49,906 bases of DNA. It comes from Xenoacremonium recifei (taxonomy: Eukaryota; Ascomycota; Sordariomycetes; Hypocreales; Nectriaceae). The notes beneath the pieces were generated by a model, which was given only the letters and a program-made list of their open reading frames with translations, did no database searches and was not told the DNA's origin. The stretch lies in assembly GCA_012184525.1 (NCBI GenBank), contig WOFQ01000107.1, positions 1 through 49,906 of the forward strand, in the 5' to 3' direction. Each line of letters opens with the position of its first letter. The first letter of the stretch is position 1. A program made the position numbers and the translations under genes. Below, piece by piece: positions 1 to 11,578 of this stretch.

Positions 1-100
1 GCCCCCTCTTCCCCCACAATGAATCCGGGGATTCCTGATGCGGATCTTGTTCCCCCGCCGGCCCCGCAAGCATTTCTGTTTGTCCTCTCCCCAGCCTGCA

Positions 101-1236
101 TCAAGAGGTCTCCTGCACATTCAAGACCAGCTTCCCCGTTGCGGTCCCTGATGCCACAGCGTCACATGCTCCCTGCAGCCCCCTCAGCCCCCCTGACCAC
201 CGGGTGAATGGCGTGGGTTTAATCCCGCTAGCTAAGGCCCCTGGCAGGTATTCATCATACCACCAGCGGGTGAAGGCTGGTTCATCGTTTCGCGATGTCG
301 TCAGGCTAAATGAGTTGTAAAGCAGCTCCACGTTCTCCGGCAAGTCCATGCTGTCATTTCGTGGCCGAAGGTGCACGAATCTTCCACCCTTCGGTTGCAG
401 GACTTGCGCAACTGCGGTAGCCGCTTTAGGGTCTCCCGTGGCAGACATCACATAGTCGAATGGCCCGAGTGATCTGAGCTTCTCTGGAGTGTCAGGATCA
501 TTGTAGTCAAAGACGTCTGTGGCTCCAAGTTCCCTCACGTAGTCTGCCTTGCGTGGAGATGCTGTCGCGTAGACGGTGCAGCCAACCTGCTCATCAGCCG
601 TTTTCAGTCTTTTATCATCTAGGGCTAGGATGGGAAGACGGTGTTCCTTACGCTTTCACAGAATTGCACCGCGTAGCCACCAACCGCTCCGCTCCCGCCC
701 CATATCAGTGCCTTGCCATGGAGCTCTCCTTGTTTTTTAGGCATGCCCAGCTTCAAACTCAGCGCTGCCACAACCGTAAGAAGAGAAAATGACATGACAG
801 CCGCTTCGTCGAAGCTCTTGCTATCCGGAATCTTGCAGGTTGTGGCGGCCTTGCTTGTAACATATGCCTGCCATCCGCCGTACTTGTTCATTTTGGCGGT
901 ATACATAGGCGTGTCCGAAACAACTCTGTCGCCAACGGCAAAGTTGGTCACCTTCGATCCTGCTGCCGTGATGGTACCAGCGACATTATTGCCCAAGATC
1001 AGGGGATACTGGAATGTAAAATAAGCCAACTTCAAGATCGAGGCATCAAGGGGCTGAATCGCGATGGACTCGTTCTGGGCGTATCATGTTAACATCCGTG
1101 ACTTCAATCGTGGATATCTGGATTCGTGAACCTTGATGATGATTTCGTCTTCCGCGGGCACTGGTATTGGTGCTTCGCCAAGCTCTACGTTGCCCTTAGG
1201 TTCCAATAACCAGGCTGCTCTGTTTACTGAGTCCAT
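101..1236 (-). CDS. MDR-family zinc-type alcohol dehydrogenase / enoyl reductase-like protein
   Basis: Exons complement(join(101..586, 652..1074, 1132..1236)) give 337 aa, a normal length for a fungal medium-chain reductase of the quinone-oxidoreductase / trans-enoyl reductase type. The N-terminal GroES-like part contains a PLILGNNVAGTI stretch, and the Rossmann half contains a GGSGAVGGYAVQF nucleotide-binding loop. Both introns (57 and 65 bp) have GT-AG ends and restore frame exactly. The start is the first ATG that precedes the conserved EPKGNVELGEAPIPVP segment. It is expected to be a cytosolic NAD(P)H-dependent reductase of an activated double bond or carbonyl; the substrate cannot be read from sequence. 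It is divergent from the FAD monooxygenase at 1693, with which it may share a promoter. A second MDR protein lies at 19241. Confidence 0.88.
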
Positions 1237-1692
1237 CTGAAGAGGCGCTTTGTAATGAATGTCGCAGTAGTTTTACTGCTCCAAGAATGTCTGTATTGAA
1301 GTTCACAGGACAAGGAGAAAGGGCCCAGAACCAGGTTCAGCAAAACATATACCACACGATGTTGTCCAGAATCTGTGCCTGGAATCCCGAGCAAATTGCC
1401 GAGAGCTAGCATTAGCGGCGTCGTATGACTCACAGGCTCAAATTCAATGTAGATGTTGCGGGGTGCGGAATATTGTGGAGTTGCGGGGGGCTCGACGAGA
1501 GACGTACTCCGTGCAACTACAAGCAAGCGCACCAGATATAAAATAGTGACAGCTTCTATCAGTAGCTATTGACATGAGCAAGATCATCAGAACTACAACC
1601 AACCAACCCAGCGCCAGCTAACAGTTATATCAGAGTTCTCGATAGGCATTATCTAGGTAGCTTTTAGCCGTCCTCCGCAAGTGCATGCAGCC
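1237..1692. promoter_or_regulatory. Divergent promoter region between MDR reductase and FAD monooxygenase
   Basis: This is 456 bp of non-coding DNA between two outward-reading genes. An open frame of 102 codons crosses it on the minus strand, but it overlaps the reductase start and has no recognisable domain. A GCGGGG string near 1484 fits the CreA consensus SYGGRG. No other clear element was seen. Confidence 0.4.
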
Positions 1693-3411
1693 ATGGTTAG
1701 TACCACCGTAGTGGCAGTAGAACAGTATGAAGAGAAGGATTGACAGTTTTATCAGTCCTCTACTACGTGCAAACTTAATATTGTCATTGTGGGGGCTGGA
1801 TTAGGCGGCGTCGCCGCCTCAATCTCGTGTACGCGAGCTGGCCATTCAGTGACAGTCCTCGAATCCGCCAAAGATCTGGTCGAGGTAAGCCGGGGCTCGT
1901 TCCAACTTAAAAAGGCAAGCTGGCTAATTGGAAACAAACATAAGGTCGGTGCGGGTATTCAAGTAACCCCAAATGCGACGAAGATTCTTCAACGATGGGG
2001 GGTCCTAGATCGCGTGCCGGAGTCTTGCGTCTATCCGAGAACATGCACCGTGCATCGGTACTCAGATGGCAAGGTATTGGCGCATGAAGACGAATTCCAA
2101 GTCAAAATATCCAACAAGTACAAAGCCCCTTTTCTGGACATGCATCGTGCCGATCTTCATCTAGCATTAGTCCAGACGGCAACGGAACTTGGGGTAGTTT
2201 TTCGACTGAACGCGAAAGCCGAAGACATTGATTTTGGCTCGGGTAAAGTGTCAACTGCATCAGGCGACATATTTCAGGCGGATTTGGTAATTGGGGCTGA
2301 CGGTCTATGGTCTCGCTGCCGGGAGATTCTCCTTGAGAAGCCTGATGAGCCCAAACCAACCGGCGACATCGCATTCCGGCTCCTCATCAAGCGCGATGAG
2401 GTAGATGATTCCGACATGAGGACATGGATTACCACGCCCGAACTTCATTTCTGGATTGGACCTGGCGCGCACGTGGTTGCATATCCTATCAAAGGAGGGA
2501 CAATGTACAATCTCGTTCTTCTTGTTCCGGATAACCTTCCCCGAGGCGTCACGAAACAACCCGGGACTATTGATGAGATGAAAGAACTACTCAAAGACTG
2601 GGACCCGCTGTATGTCTTTTAAATCACTTTCTGCCTACGAACTAACTGTGGTTGCAGCCTGCGCAGGCTTGTTTCGGTATCAAAGTCCGAAGGGGTCAGC
2701 AAGTGGAAGCTCATGCACCGTAAGATATCTGCCCAGCCCATCCCTGCTACTCAGCTTTCAGCTATAAGACGAGTTCTAAAACTTCTCAGGTGACGAGCTG
2801 GAAAGTTGGATCAATACTGAGTCCAACTTGGTACTCATGTATGTATCCCTAGAGTCTTTGCTTCTTCCTCCTCGTTGTGACTGACACAATATTGTTGCAG
2901 CGGAGATTCTTGTCACCCTATGCTGCCGTATCTTGCACAGGGCGCCAACTCTTCGATTGAAGACGGAGCAGTGCTCGGCAGTATCTTGGGGCACTTAAGG
3001 TCGAAGGCGCAGCTACCTCAGGCACTATCCATGTTCCAAAAGCTCCGTAAGCGGCGAGGGGAGGCGATTGTGCGTGAGGCTTTCAAGCAGGTATGCATCC
3101 TTGCGGGAGGAAACAATGAAGTATCAGCTACTCATATATGTGCAGCGTCATGATTTCCACATGGACGATGGCCCTGATCAAGTTGCCAGAGACGCACTTT
3201 TTGCTCGGCAGCTTGGTAAAGAGATCGTCGGTGCATTTCCAAGTCGTTGGTAAGGCCGGTTCCCGATTTACTCCCATTGCTTCTGCCTATTAAAAGTGCT
3301 AATGTGAACCGATCAAGGACTTGTCCAGAGATTCAACCGTGGTTATACGGTTACGACGCTATGGAGGAAGTCGAAGTCGAGATCAATGTACATCCGTTCC
3401 AAACGCAGTAA
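1693..3411 (+). CDS. FAD-dependent monooxygenase, salicylate-hydroxylase-like
   Basis: Exons join(1693..1695, 1756..1884, 1945..2609, 2658..2719, 2790..2838, 2901..3090, 3146..3249, 3318..3411) give 431 aa, typical for class A flavoprotein hydroxylases. Visible motifs, in order, are GAGLGG (FAD ADP-binding fold), VGAGIQVTPNA, IGADGLWSR (the DG motif) and GDSCHPMLPYLAQGAN (the GD motif), and it ends with the family-like PWLYGYDA. All introns are 48-70 bp with GT-AG ends and keep phase. The start is the least certain part: a lone ATG codon followed by a 60-bp intron, chosen because it gives MSSTTCKLNIVIVGAG. Known relatives hydroxylate aromatic acids with NAD(P)H and O2. It sits between an MDR reductase and an MFS transporter. 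Confidence 0.85.
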
Positions 3412-3882
3412 ATTGGGGATCTTGACGCTGCCGGTAACTTTACTCGGCTCATTAATAGAGTAGATAAATCTTTCACAAAAGCTATTGTAAGGGTACAACT
3501 GGTTAGGAACCTTTATCTCCCTCATTAAATAAATTCAGTGAAGCCCGGGGGAACATCCAATTTCAGTTTGCAAGGTATCTGCACCGTCCGCAAATTGTCT
3601 GGAGGCATCTGTATTGTGTATGCACGCCATATGATTCTTCGGTGAGATCGGCTTTGCATATTATGGAGAATGTGGTCTCTCTAGAACGACCCAAGTATGC
3701 TAACTATTCAAATTGCATAGGCTTAACGCGTGATAGATTTGAATACTTGTGACATACTATACGAAGTATATGGGAAGTGATCACCTAACTTCTGTGCATT
3801 CCCTGACCCATTTGTTTACCTCTTAAACCAGGAGTTCATAAACCAGGAGTTCAAGGATCGGAAGGATTGCCGTGCAAATATC
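3412..3882. other. Intergenic, convergent 3' ends
   Basis: This is 471 bp between two converging genes. A short near-perfect direct repeat (aaccaggagttca-like, around 3829-3855) lies next to the transporter stop. I see no gene here. Confidence 0.4.
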
Positions 3883-5772
3883 TTACTCGCCCATCTCCCG
3901 GTCCTGATGCCAGCGCAACTGCCGCATTATACGCCACTCCATCGATGAATGGCGGATTTTTCTCCCATAGCAGAATAATGGAATTCCAAAAAGGAAGACA
4001 AAGACGTAAACTCCCGCCATGCTCCCGAATGCATCGCGATAGCCCATCCTCGCTATCCATTTAGTGGCGTAGCATGAGAGGACAAATCCAACAACAGCTA
4101 GACACAGGGTCAGAAATGATTGAATCACTGATTTATAACTCGAATAAGCCGTACCCTTGAACGCCATTTTTGTCACGACGGTTTCTCCGGCAATGGGCCG
4201 GTAAGCATCTACTGTGTAGGTTGTAGAAATGGTGGCTGAGGTGACAACGGAAAAACACACTAAGCTGGTCAGATGAAGGTTACTCTTCTTGTATACGATG
4301 TGATAGTGTCACTTACGGAAACCAAGGCCCAATGTAGGCACGATCCAATTGGTCTTGTAATAAATGCCAAAGCCATACATAATTAAAGCAACTGGCCCAA
4401 AAATCCCAGGGACAATCATAGCAGGTAGTCGCATTTCTGGCTCACGAATGCCATCATTTCGGACCGTAAGGTAATCGGCAATTAGGTCAGATAGTTTTCC
4501 ACCGGTGACTATACCTATTGCAGATCCAATGGCGCCCGCAATCCAACACAAGGCCGCTTTGTACACAGAGAAGTGATAGGCTTCAGTGTACGCGAGGGCT
4601 TGATTCGAAGAGATGATGACAAGAACTCCGATGTTGATTCCCATCGTGACGGTGGCCCAGAGAATGGGTGGCAGGAGAATACCGAGGAGTGGTCGGAGTG
4701 TCATCCTAATAATCGACTCCTCTGTCAATGGTTTAACAGAGATCTTGAGGCTGGCCCAATAACTTTGATATTTGTTGACAGTTGGTAGAGCTTCACTCGG
4801 CGTGGCCGGGTTTCTCATTTGAACATTGGTAATGTGCTCGTTATCGTTCCGCCGTCGCTCCCTGCTTGACTGCGTCGTGCTCGTTGCATAGATATCTCTC
4901 TTGTAGTAAGTGTCGGGGAAGGTGAACACCACGAGGATAAATGCGACAGCCACAAATGGGAGCGCAATCCAATAAATATAACGCCACGAGAGATTTATGG
5001 TGATTAAGCCGCCGAGTATCAGTCCAAAAGAGGTACCGCTCACAAGCGAGAAAAGCACGAAACTAATGAAAAGTTGATTAGTCCAAGGAACGAAGACGAC
5101 ACATGGGTGTATAGCGAAGAGCTTACCCCATCATCTTACCACGTTCGTGAAGGAAGAAGATCTCCGTCATGGTCAACGGTGCCACGCATTCCGAAGCACC
5201 GGCTGTAAAGCCAAGGAAAATTCGAGCGGCAAGCTCACTCGCATAGCTAGTAGCGAGAACCGACCACACCAACGAGGCCAGGCACAGGAGCCATGAAGAT
5301 AGATAAACTACTCGTCGACCGTACTTATTCACGACTGGCATCCAGAATATGTTTCCCGTACCCTGCATCAGATTGCAAGCGGAAATGAAGTAGGCAACGG
5401 CAGAGATAGATGAACTGAGATTCTTTGGGTTGGGGTCTTTGAATTCCATGGCGAGCGCGACGATTTGCACGGCCGGAGCCGAAAACAGAAATCCACCGAG
5501 AAATTGGATGGCGCATACTAAAGCGGTAATGTAATACTTTCGAGCCTGGGACCTAAATAGCCACTGTCAGCGAAGTGCACACGGATGTATGATAACTTCG
5601 TTGTCACTTACCAGTTCAACGGATCGTTTGGATCATCGGACGGTGTTGGCACAAGAACGACTTCGTTTGTGCCAACAACGCGTAATCTGAGGGTGCCAAG
5701 AGTCGGAGTTATCGCAAATTCTTTGTGCACCCCCTGGGGCTCAGACTTGGAGGATATCCGGTCAACATCCAT
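3883..5772 (-). CDS. MFS transporter, DHA1-like (12 TM)
   Basis: Exons complement(join(3883..4259, 4317..5062, 5127..5552, 5612..5772)) give 569 aa. The cytosolic N-terminus ends in the SDDPNDPLNWS motif seen in many fungal DHA1-type transporters. The first half carries the loop NKYGRR (motif A) and a GxxxGxxE-like stretch FTAGASECVAPLTMTEIFF. A long central loop with basic and Ser/Thr-rich residues is followed by six more hydrophobic segments. Introns are 59, 64 and 57 bp. The start at ATGGATGTTGAC is preferred over an upstream in-frame ATG because the upstream sequence has no family-like features. It probably moves an organic compound across the plasma membrane; direction and substrate are unknown. 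It is one of three MFS genes in the cluster. Confidence 0.88.
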
Positions 5773-6971
5773 GATATGCCTAAGAGTAATCGTATTTCTC
5801 AGAAGTTGGTAGAAGGTCAGAGTACCTTGGGTGGTCACAGAGTCTGGAAGAGAAAACCCGAGCATGCGAACGACGGTCTTTATATCAATCGAGAACTCCA
5901 CGGCTCCCTGCACCCCACATCTTACGAAGTCTGGGGTAAGGCTTCGGGATTGGTTTGCGGGGGTGGCGGTCATTGGCCAGAAATCCGAAAGAAAATGAGA
6001 CCAACGCCAGCTATTTATTTTACTCGTAGCCTACTCTGTACAGAGCTGAACCGGCGGGGAAGAGAACGATTTTTGCTAATTGAAACCCTTTCAAAAGACG
6101 TGTGTGCATTCCGCACCCAGATGAATCAGAACTTGGCTCCGAATTGAAGCGACGGAATGTTGTGATGAAAGCTACAAACAACGAAGCCTCGGGAAAGAAA
6201 CCATATGTCCTTGATTACATTCGTGTATTACCCAACTGAATATCTCTGGCATGCGGCCAATCCCGCAAATGCTAAACTCGACACTTCGAGACTAGAGAGT
6301 CCACAGACACATGCTCTGGATCATGTGTACGTCGTTGACGTCTTCGCGACGCTCCGTGGCCCACACACGGGGTGAGCCCCGTCGGGGACTCTCATTCCCG
6401 GGCGGCATTTAGCCCAACAAGGCATATACTATCGACAGAGCTACAGGGATGAGTTACGTCTGGGAGATAATCTCTAGCTAGTTTCTACGCTCCCAGTACA
6501 ATCAGACAAAGCATAGAAAGACAACGCCCAAGCCTAGTACGTCTATTCACAGTGAGAATTCGGGACGGCATTTACTCCTCTAGGGTAAGCTCGGCATGGG
6601 AGTGAATGCCAGCTGTCTAAGAGGATAGCAGAGCTGTCATGTCATACCCTAGGCATCACTAACGTCTACGTAAAGTGTGAAGTGCGGTATACACACGTAA
6701 CGTCGCTACAATGTCAGACCTAGGATCGTTCTTTAGAAGGTAAGACGACAAAATGGCAAATAAGCAAAGAGCAACTCGCCTTTAAGCTCCATATCTTAGG
6801 ACAGTAGATGAGACATGAAGCTACGATGTGGGGAAAATAATCGCTTTTCATCTAAATGATGCCAGAAGGCAAGTTAATTACATAGTCGTGACATTAACTG
6901 TCTACTAGGCCGCCTTTTCCACCATTCCATTCAGGGAATAAAGACCTTTCATTCAATTCTATGCATCCTAT
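5773..6971. promoter_or_regulatory. 1.2-kb intergenic region upstream of the first MFS gene
   Basis: I found no gene or recognisable repeat family here. The region includes the transporter promoter and the 3' flank of the regulator at 6972. The 9-mer CCGACGGGG occurs on the minus strand at 6377-6385, inside the palindromic CCCCGTCGGGG. Open frames crossing the region lack domains and conserved ends. Confidence 0.4.
6377..6387 (-). promoter_or_regulatory. CCGACGGGG motif, palindromic copy
   Basis: The plus strand reads CCCCGTCGGGG, a perfect palindrome about 0.6 kb upstream of the MFS start at 5772. Identical 9-mers lie in four other promoters of this window (10078, 13693, 31290, 36969). A role as a regulator site is inference. 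Confidence 0.35.
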
Positions 6972-9912
6972 TTAGTCCGAACTGTCAACTACAGATCTGC
7001 CGGCCTCTTTAAGGTCTAGCATCAGCTGGATAAAATTGTCAACTAGAGGCGGCATGGCGTTGCCCCCAGAATGAGGTGCTGCGTTATTGTATAAAATGCC
7101 CAGAACTACGTCCATAACAGCGACTGGGTCCGATAAAGGAGCGAGAGCCGGTACAGACATGTCAGTGTTCATAGTTGGGCCAATACTGGGCGTCCCTCGA
7201 CCCAGGGCAACAAATCGAGTAAAGTCAGAGACCTCGGGGCCGTCTAACGAGACCGTAACGGCTGGGCTGGTCCCAGGCTCCAGGGATGGCTTCTTCTGTG
7301 ATGAGAGAAGACCATATGCCCAACATGTTAAGCTTGCATGGTATACTGCCACGGCTGGGAAATCTCTAAGCCGCTTTGGCGTGAAATTCTTGGCTGCGCG
7401 AAGCACCTGGCCGGCATTGCAAATCGCTTGTCGAGCGCTGGACTCAGTCCAGTCCTGTAATGACGGGAGAACGCCCCTAGCTTCCTCAAGATCCTCCTTG
7501 CCGGCAAAAAGTTGAATCTTCTCGAGAGACACATGCAGATACATTGTCAGGAGTTCCAGCATGAGCCAAATCTCGGGACTTTGTACATGCTCGGCCTCCG
7601 AGATAGCAATGCGCAAACGATTGAGTGACTGACACATGTCCTCATGGTGAAGCTCTATTGCTGCATGCCCTCGGCGACTATCCACCACAGAAGTGAGTTG
7701 TGTGTAGTTCCAGATAATGCCCCAAAAGCCGTGAAGGACAACTAAGGTAGTAAACGGCACATCGTAGCAGCAGGCCAAGCTTGGAAGCTCAAATGGCCTG
7801 TGTAGAAGGCTGACCAACGACGGGGGCACTTCCATCCTGAGACTTTCTTGTTGCAAATATAACCTCTTCCATTGCTCTGCATCCTGAGCCATCCACAGCT
7901 CCCTCGAGTCAGGGATTGGTAGCAGCATCTCCGCATAAGAGAGAGAAGGATTCATCAGCAAGGACATGGATGCTTGTGCGTCAAGCATAAAGGCATGAAA
8001 CACTACTCTCTTGAAGGACTCCAGTTTCACCCACTCGAGCCATTTTTGCTGTAAGGTTTCGCCAGTATCTTGTATTAATGGAGTTGGAACTGGCTTCTTA
8101 CATTTCTGAAACTTTCCGTTCCGTCGGAGCATCTATGAAATGTTCAGCTTTCCGTCAAGTTCTTTACTCAGCTAAACATACCGTAAATAGAGATTGCGTC
8201 CGACTCTCGGAAATTTCCATGGTTCGCCGGTTGCCACTCCACATAGCAAGCTCGAGCTCAATTGCAAACGCCTGAACCATCCAAATGGTTCGAGTAACCG
8301 CGTTAGAAGCCTCGCATCGCTTGGGTATGATAATGCGAATGACCTCTTGCATTGCGTAGCCAAATTCTTGCACATTCTTAACATCCGACAAAACCGCTCC
8401 AGCAGCAATAACCGCGGCCAGGACTTCTGTTGGTTGCACATTTGGATGGAAAGTAGCAGCGTGAATAAAGGGAGAAGATGACTGTTGACTGTGGCGGAAA
8501 TAGGTTTGGATGAGCTCATCCAGGAGCAGACTGGGTGGAAAGGTATCTGCCACGGCAGCCGCTTTCTCGTCGTTGCAGACGCTCAGAATCATAGAGAGTA
8601 GCCTGTCTCTAGCTCTTGCTTCGAGGGGTTCTACAACTATTCTCTGCCCCAAGGCCACCTGGGTATCTAAAGATTGCTTCATGTCTTCTCCAACGGCAGA
8701 TAGCCGACATGGCCAAGTTTGGACACACTTCTGCTGGGCCGGTGAACATCTGGTCAGGGATGATTTGCGGTAGGCCTCTATGCCGAGACCGGCCTGAGCT
8801 ATTGTTCCAGATTGTGGTTGTACTTCCTGTTCTTTTTCGAGCTCTTTGAACTGCCTTTGGGGTTGCACTTGTATTCCGGGACGATGACCTGTATCGCTAG
8901 AGGTATCGAACCAGAAATCTGGCGCACTTCTTGGGTACAATTGATCCAGAAATGCCATGTTTGTTGCTACATCCAGGTCGAGTGCGCCATCCATGCTAAA
9001 GTCCAGCACATTCCGAGATGTCTCTTGATTATAAGTACTAAATGTGGTGCCATCACTGGGAGCCATGACATCTCTCAGGAAATCGGATAGCTGGTTATCT
9101 AAAAAGCCCGCCATGGAATTGGAACTACCCATCATTTCATGAACCGACTGGGCGTTGGATTGCGACAGGCAATCAGCTATAATGTCAAATGGTTAAAATA
9201 AGATATTTCCATCGGATATTGAAGACTCTAACCTTGCGCCATCGTAGCAGGTGTTGGTAGGGGAGCCACAGCGTCTCGGTACCCATTATCCTCTTCAGCC
9301 ACAGTTTTATTGTCCAGCACGGTCGTATTTGGCTTTGTAACTGTACAAATCAATACATCGTGAACAGAGACATGTTTTGAAAGCCAAAATGTACCTGTTT
9401 TCTTCGTCTTCGAAAATCGCCGAGCACCTGAATATTCACAGGGAATTCCTAAATGCTGACAACGTGGACAGGGCTTCTCGTCATCGCATCTGACTTTGGA
9501 TATAGCGCAGCCGGCACACGCTTCCGAGACCCTTAATGATAGCGAGCCATTCAGCCTTTGTCTCTTTGCGCCGCCACCTTGTTTATGGCATTGCGCATGC
9601 CGTTTCAGGAGGTCTCTGATCGTGATTCTCTGTTGAGTCATCTGTTCAAGGACACGCCGAGGAGTGAAACATACGGTCGACCGAAGGCCTTACCACAGGC
9701 GTCGCATTCGAAAGGACGTTCCTGGAGATCTGAGGCATCAATATCAGCATTGCAAAGCAAGAACATAGTTTGAGTATCATCAACTTACGTGAACGAACAT
9801 GACGTGCAAGATGGTCGACTCGGCTGTACGACCTTTGACACTCCGTACATTGGTACATTGAGGCAGTCGAAGTGCTGTTCTGGAGCGAGGGCTCTTTGCC
9901 AGCAGGATCCAT
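6972..9912 (-). CDS. Bimodular C2H2 + Zn2Cys6 transcription factor
   Basis: Exons complement(join(6972..8132, 8182..9176, 9233..9340, 9395..9615, 9675..9729, 9789..9912)) give 887 aa. Two C2H2 fingers come first (C22, C25, H38, H42 and C50, C53, H66, H70). A Zn2Cys6 binuclear cluster follows (C93, C96, C103, C109, C112, C119). The C-terminal two thirds resembles the fungal-specific transcription factor domain, including a WLEWVKLESFKRVVFHAF stretch with the usual W..W...E..KR pattern. Introns are 49-59 bp and split both fingers, as is common in this class. It is probably a nuclear pathway-specific regulator of the surrounding genes. It reads away from its promoter, which holds a CCGACGGGG copy 166 bp upstream of the start, so self-regulation is possible. 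Confidence 0.88.
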
Positions 9913-10454
9913 TGTTATTCGGATGGTAATTCAAGGACACTAGGAAATGCAAGAGACGCAATGGGGAATGATTAGGCAAGAAAATAGTTCCCAAACCTAA
10001 TGGGGGCCCAGGGTGGCAAGACTCCATCCGTCCAAGGGGATGCATGAGCATGTGTCGCGGGGCGTGCGGGGACATTTCCGACGGGGGAATGGGGCAGGCC
10101 AATGCCAAGAATACTCACTCAAAATTGATCATGAGAAACAAACTACTGTCACCTCGGACCAGCGTGGGGATTCGATTCCATGCCTTGATCCAGAAGTTTC
10201 GAACCGCGTGGGCAAGTGCATTCACACCCCATGTCCGAAATCGTGCGTAGCTCGGGATAGGATTTTTTTAATTTTTATATTGATAGGCGAATTGGTTTTG
10301 CGGACAACCTCAGGGTAAAATACTCATTAGTTAAGCATACCTGGAGGGTTCAAATACAATGAAGAGGAGTAAAAGACGCGTTCTTGGTACTTTAACTATG
10401 TTGGAAGTTGGATAAAGGTCTAACTACTCCCGTGCCTCATATGGACACTGTTCT
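9913..10454. promoter_or_regulatory. Promoter region of the C2H2/Zn2Cys6 regulator
   Basis: This is 542 bp between two minus-strand genes, with no gene seen. It is G-rich at 10058-10097, with repeated CGGGG strings including GCGGGG (a CreA-like consensus) and the shared 9-mer at 10078. Confidence 0.4.
10078..10086 (+). promoter_or_regulatory. CCGACGGGG motif
   Basis: This is an exact copy of the shared 9-mer, 166 bp upstream of the regulator start at 9912. Its function is inferred only from recurrence. Confidence 0.35.
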
Positions 10455-10967
10455 CTACTCATCGTCATCGTTGTACACAGCACCTTCGCCGTTTTGTAAA
10501 ATCGAATCAAACCTAGCTACATCAAAGAGCTCAAACTTCCCCGGCATTAAAGCTGCAGAGTTTATTTCTTTCTTATCAAGGTCAATCGTGATGGCGACAT
10601 GACCAACTCTCCCAGGCACCAGCCAATGAGCAAGGTAAAGATTCTCCCGAAGCTCCCGAGCTCTGTAGGGCAGGCTTATATACTTGTTTGCAGTCCTCTT
10701 TATACCTTCTGGCAAATTCCGAGGTACAAAGTAAACTAGTTCGGAATCAAAGCTAATACGATAACCTATTCCTGTGGAATAGGAGTATTCGAATGTGCAA
10801 CCAACTAGATCCGCAGACATGGGGCCGCCAACCTTATCGTCGTATTTCGCAGACTAAAAATATTTTAGCACTACTCGGCTTCATATACAAGAATCTATGG
10901 AAGAGGATCATGTCCGCCTGAAGCGAGAAAAACATGAAAAGAGTTATACCTGAGTGTTGTTTTCCAT
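10455..10967 (-). CDS. Small MoaF-like (calycin-type) protein
   Basis: Exons complement(join(10455..10853, 10950..10967)) give 138 aa. A first exon of six codons (MENNTQ) joins across a 96-bp GT-AG intron to SAKYDDKVGGPMSADLVG. The body is a run of beta-strand-like segments, with GCTFEYSYSTG near the start and HWLVPGRVGHVAITIDLD in the second half. This resembles MoaF-type domains, which share a calycin/lipocalin-like barrel with phenolic acid decarboxylases. MoaF in bacteria belongs to the monoamine regulon and is not a proven enzyme. I cannot see a catalytic set, so a binding or small decarboxylase/isomerase role is only possible. It lies between a regulator and an MFS gene, all on the minus strand. 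The short length and acidic tail look native. Confidence 0.6.
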
Positions 10968-11578
10968 TGTGATTGCATACAAAGGACGCATCTTGCTGTA
11001 AATTCAAGGCCAAATGTGCATGCACTATTCACGAAATTGTGGAGGTTTTCTTCGCAGATTACAGGTTTTGTCTATGGCTGAGGCCTGGCTTCGCCCCAGA
11101 AGTTAAGTAATAAACTCGGGAAGACATTCAAGCCGAAAACCGCACTGGGCAAGGTAGTCTACCCCACCGGAGTGAGCCAAGCCGCTACGGACTAGGCGCG
11201 GGGTATGGTATTGAAGCCGAAGGGGGACGTTTGATTGAACCCTTGCATCGGAGAGGCCGTATTTTCCATGTAACAACTATGAGAGAAGTCAGGACCTAAT
11301 GGCTCGTATGACTACATGCGGTTGGTGATGGCCACTGGTTGAGGTCTTAGCATGTCATCGGCATTGAACAACTTACACCCCAACTTGTAAATGGAGATGC
11401 CAGCAATTGAACGATGATTTCTCTATTACTCGCTTCAAGTTGATGCACAAAGATATTAATGCACAGAAATAACATTCACAGCTACCAGGTCAGGAAGCTC
11501 AAATTCATTGTACATGTATGAAGTTGAAACCGCCAAAGCTTTTGAAAATCTTGAGCTGTATATATACTAAGTTTAGCC
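10968..11578. other. Intergenic region, no gene seen
   Basis: This is 611 bp between two minus-strand genes. It contains the MoaF-like gene promoter and the MFS 3' flank. A few scattered CCG/CGG triplets around 11165-11205 could be Zn2Cys6 half-sites. Nothing else stands out. Confidence 0.35.

Noticed and set aside
1224..1532. 102-codon open frame on the minus strand upstream of the MDR gene
   Set aside because: It overlaps the reductase start and the divergent promoter, and has no domain or conserved motif.
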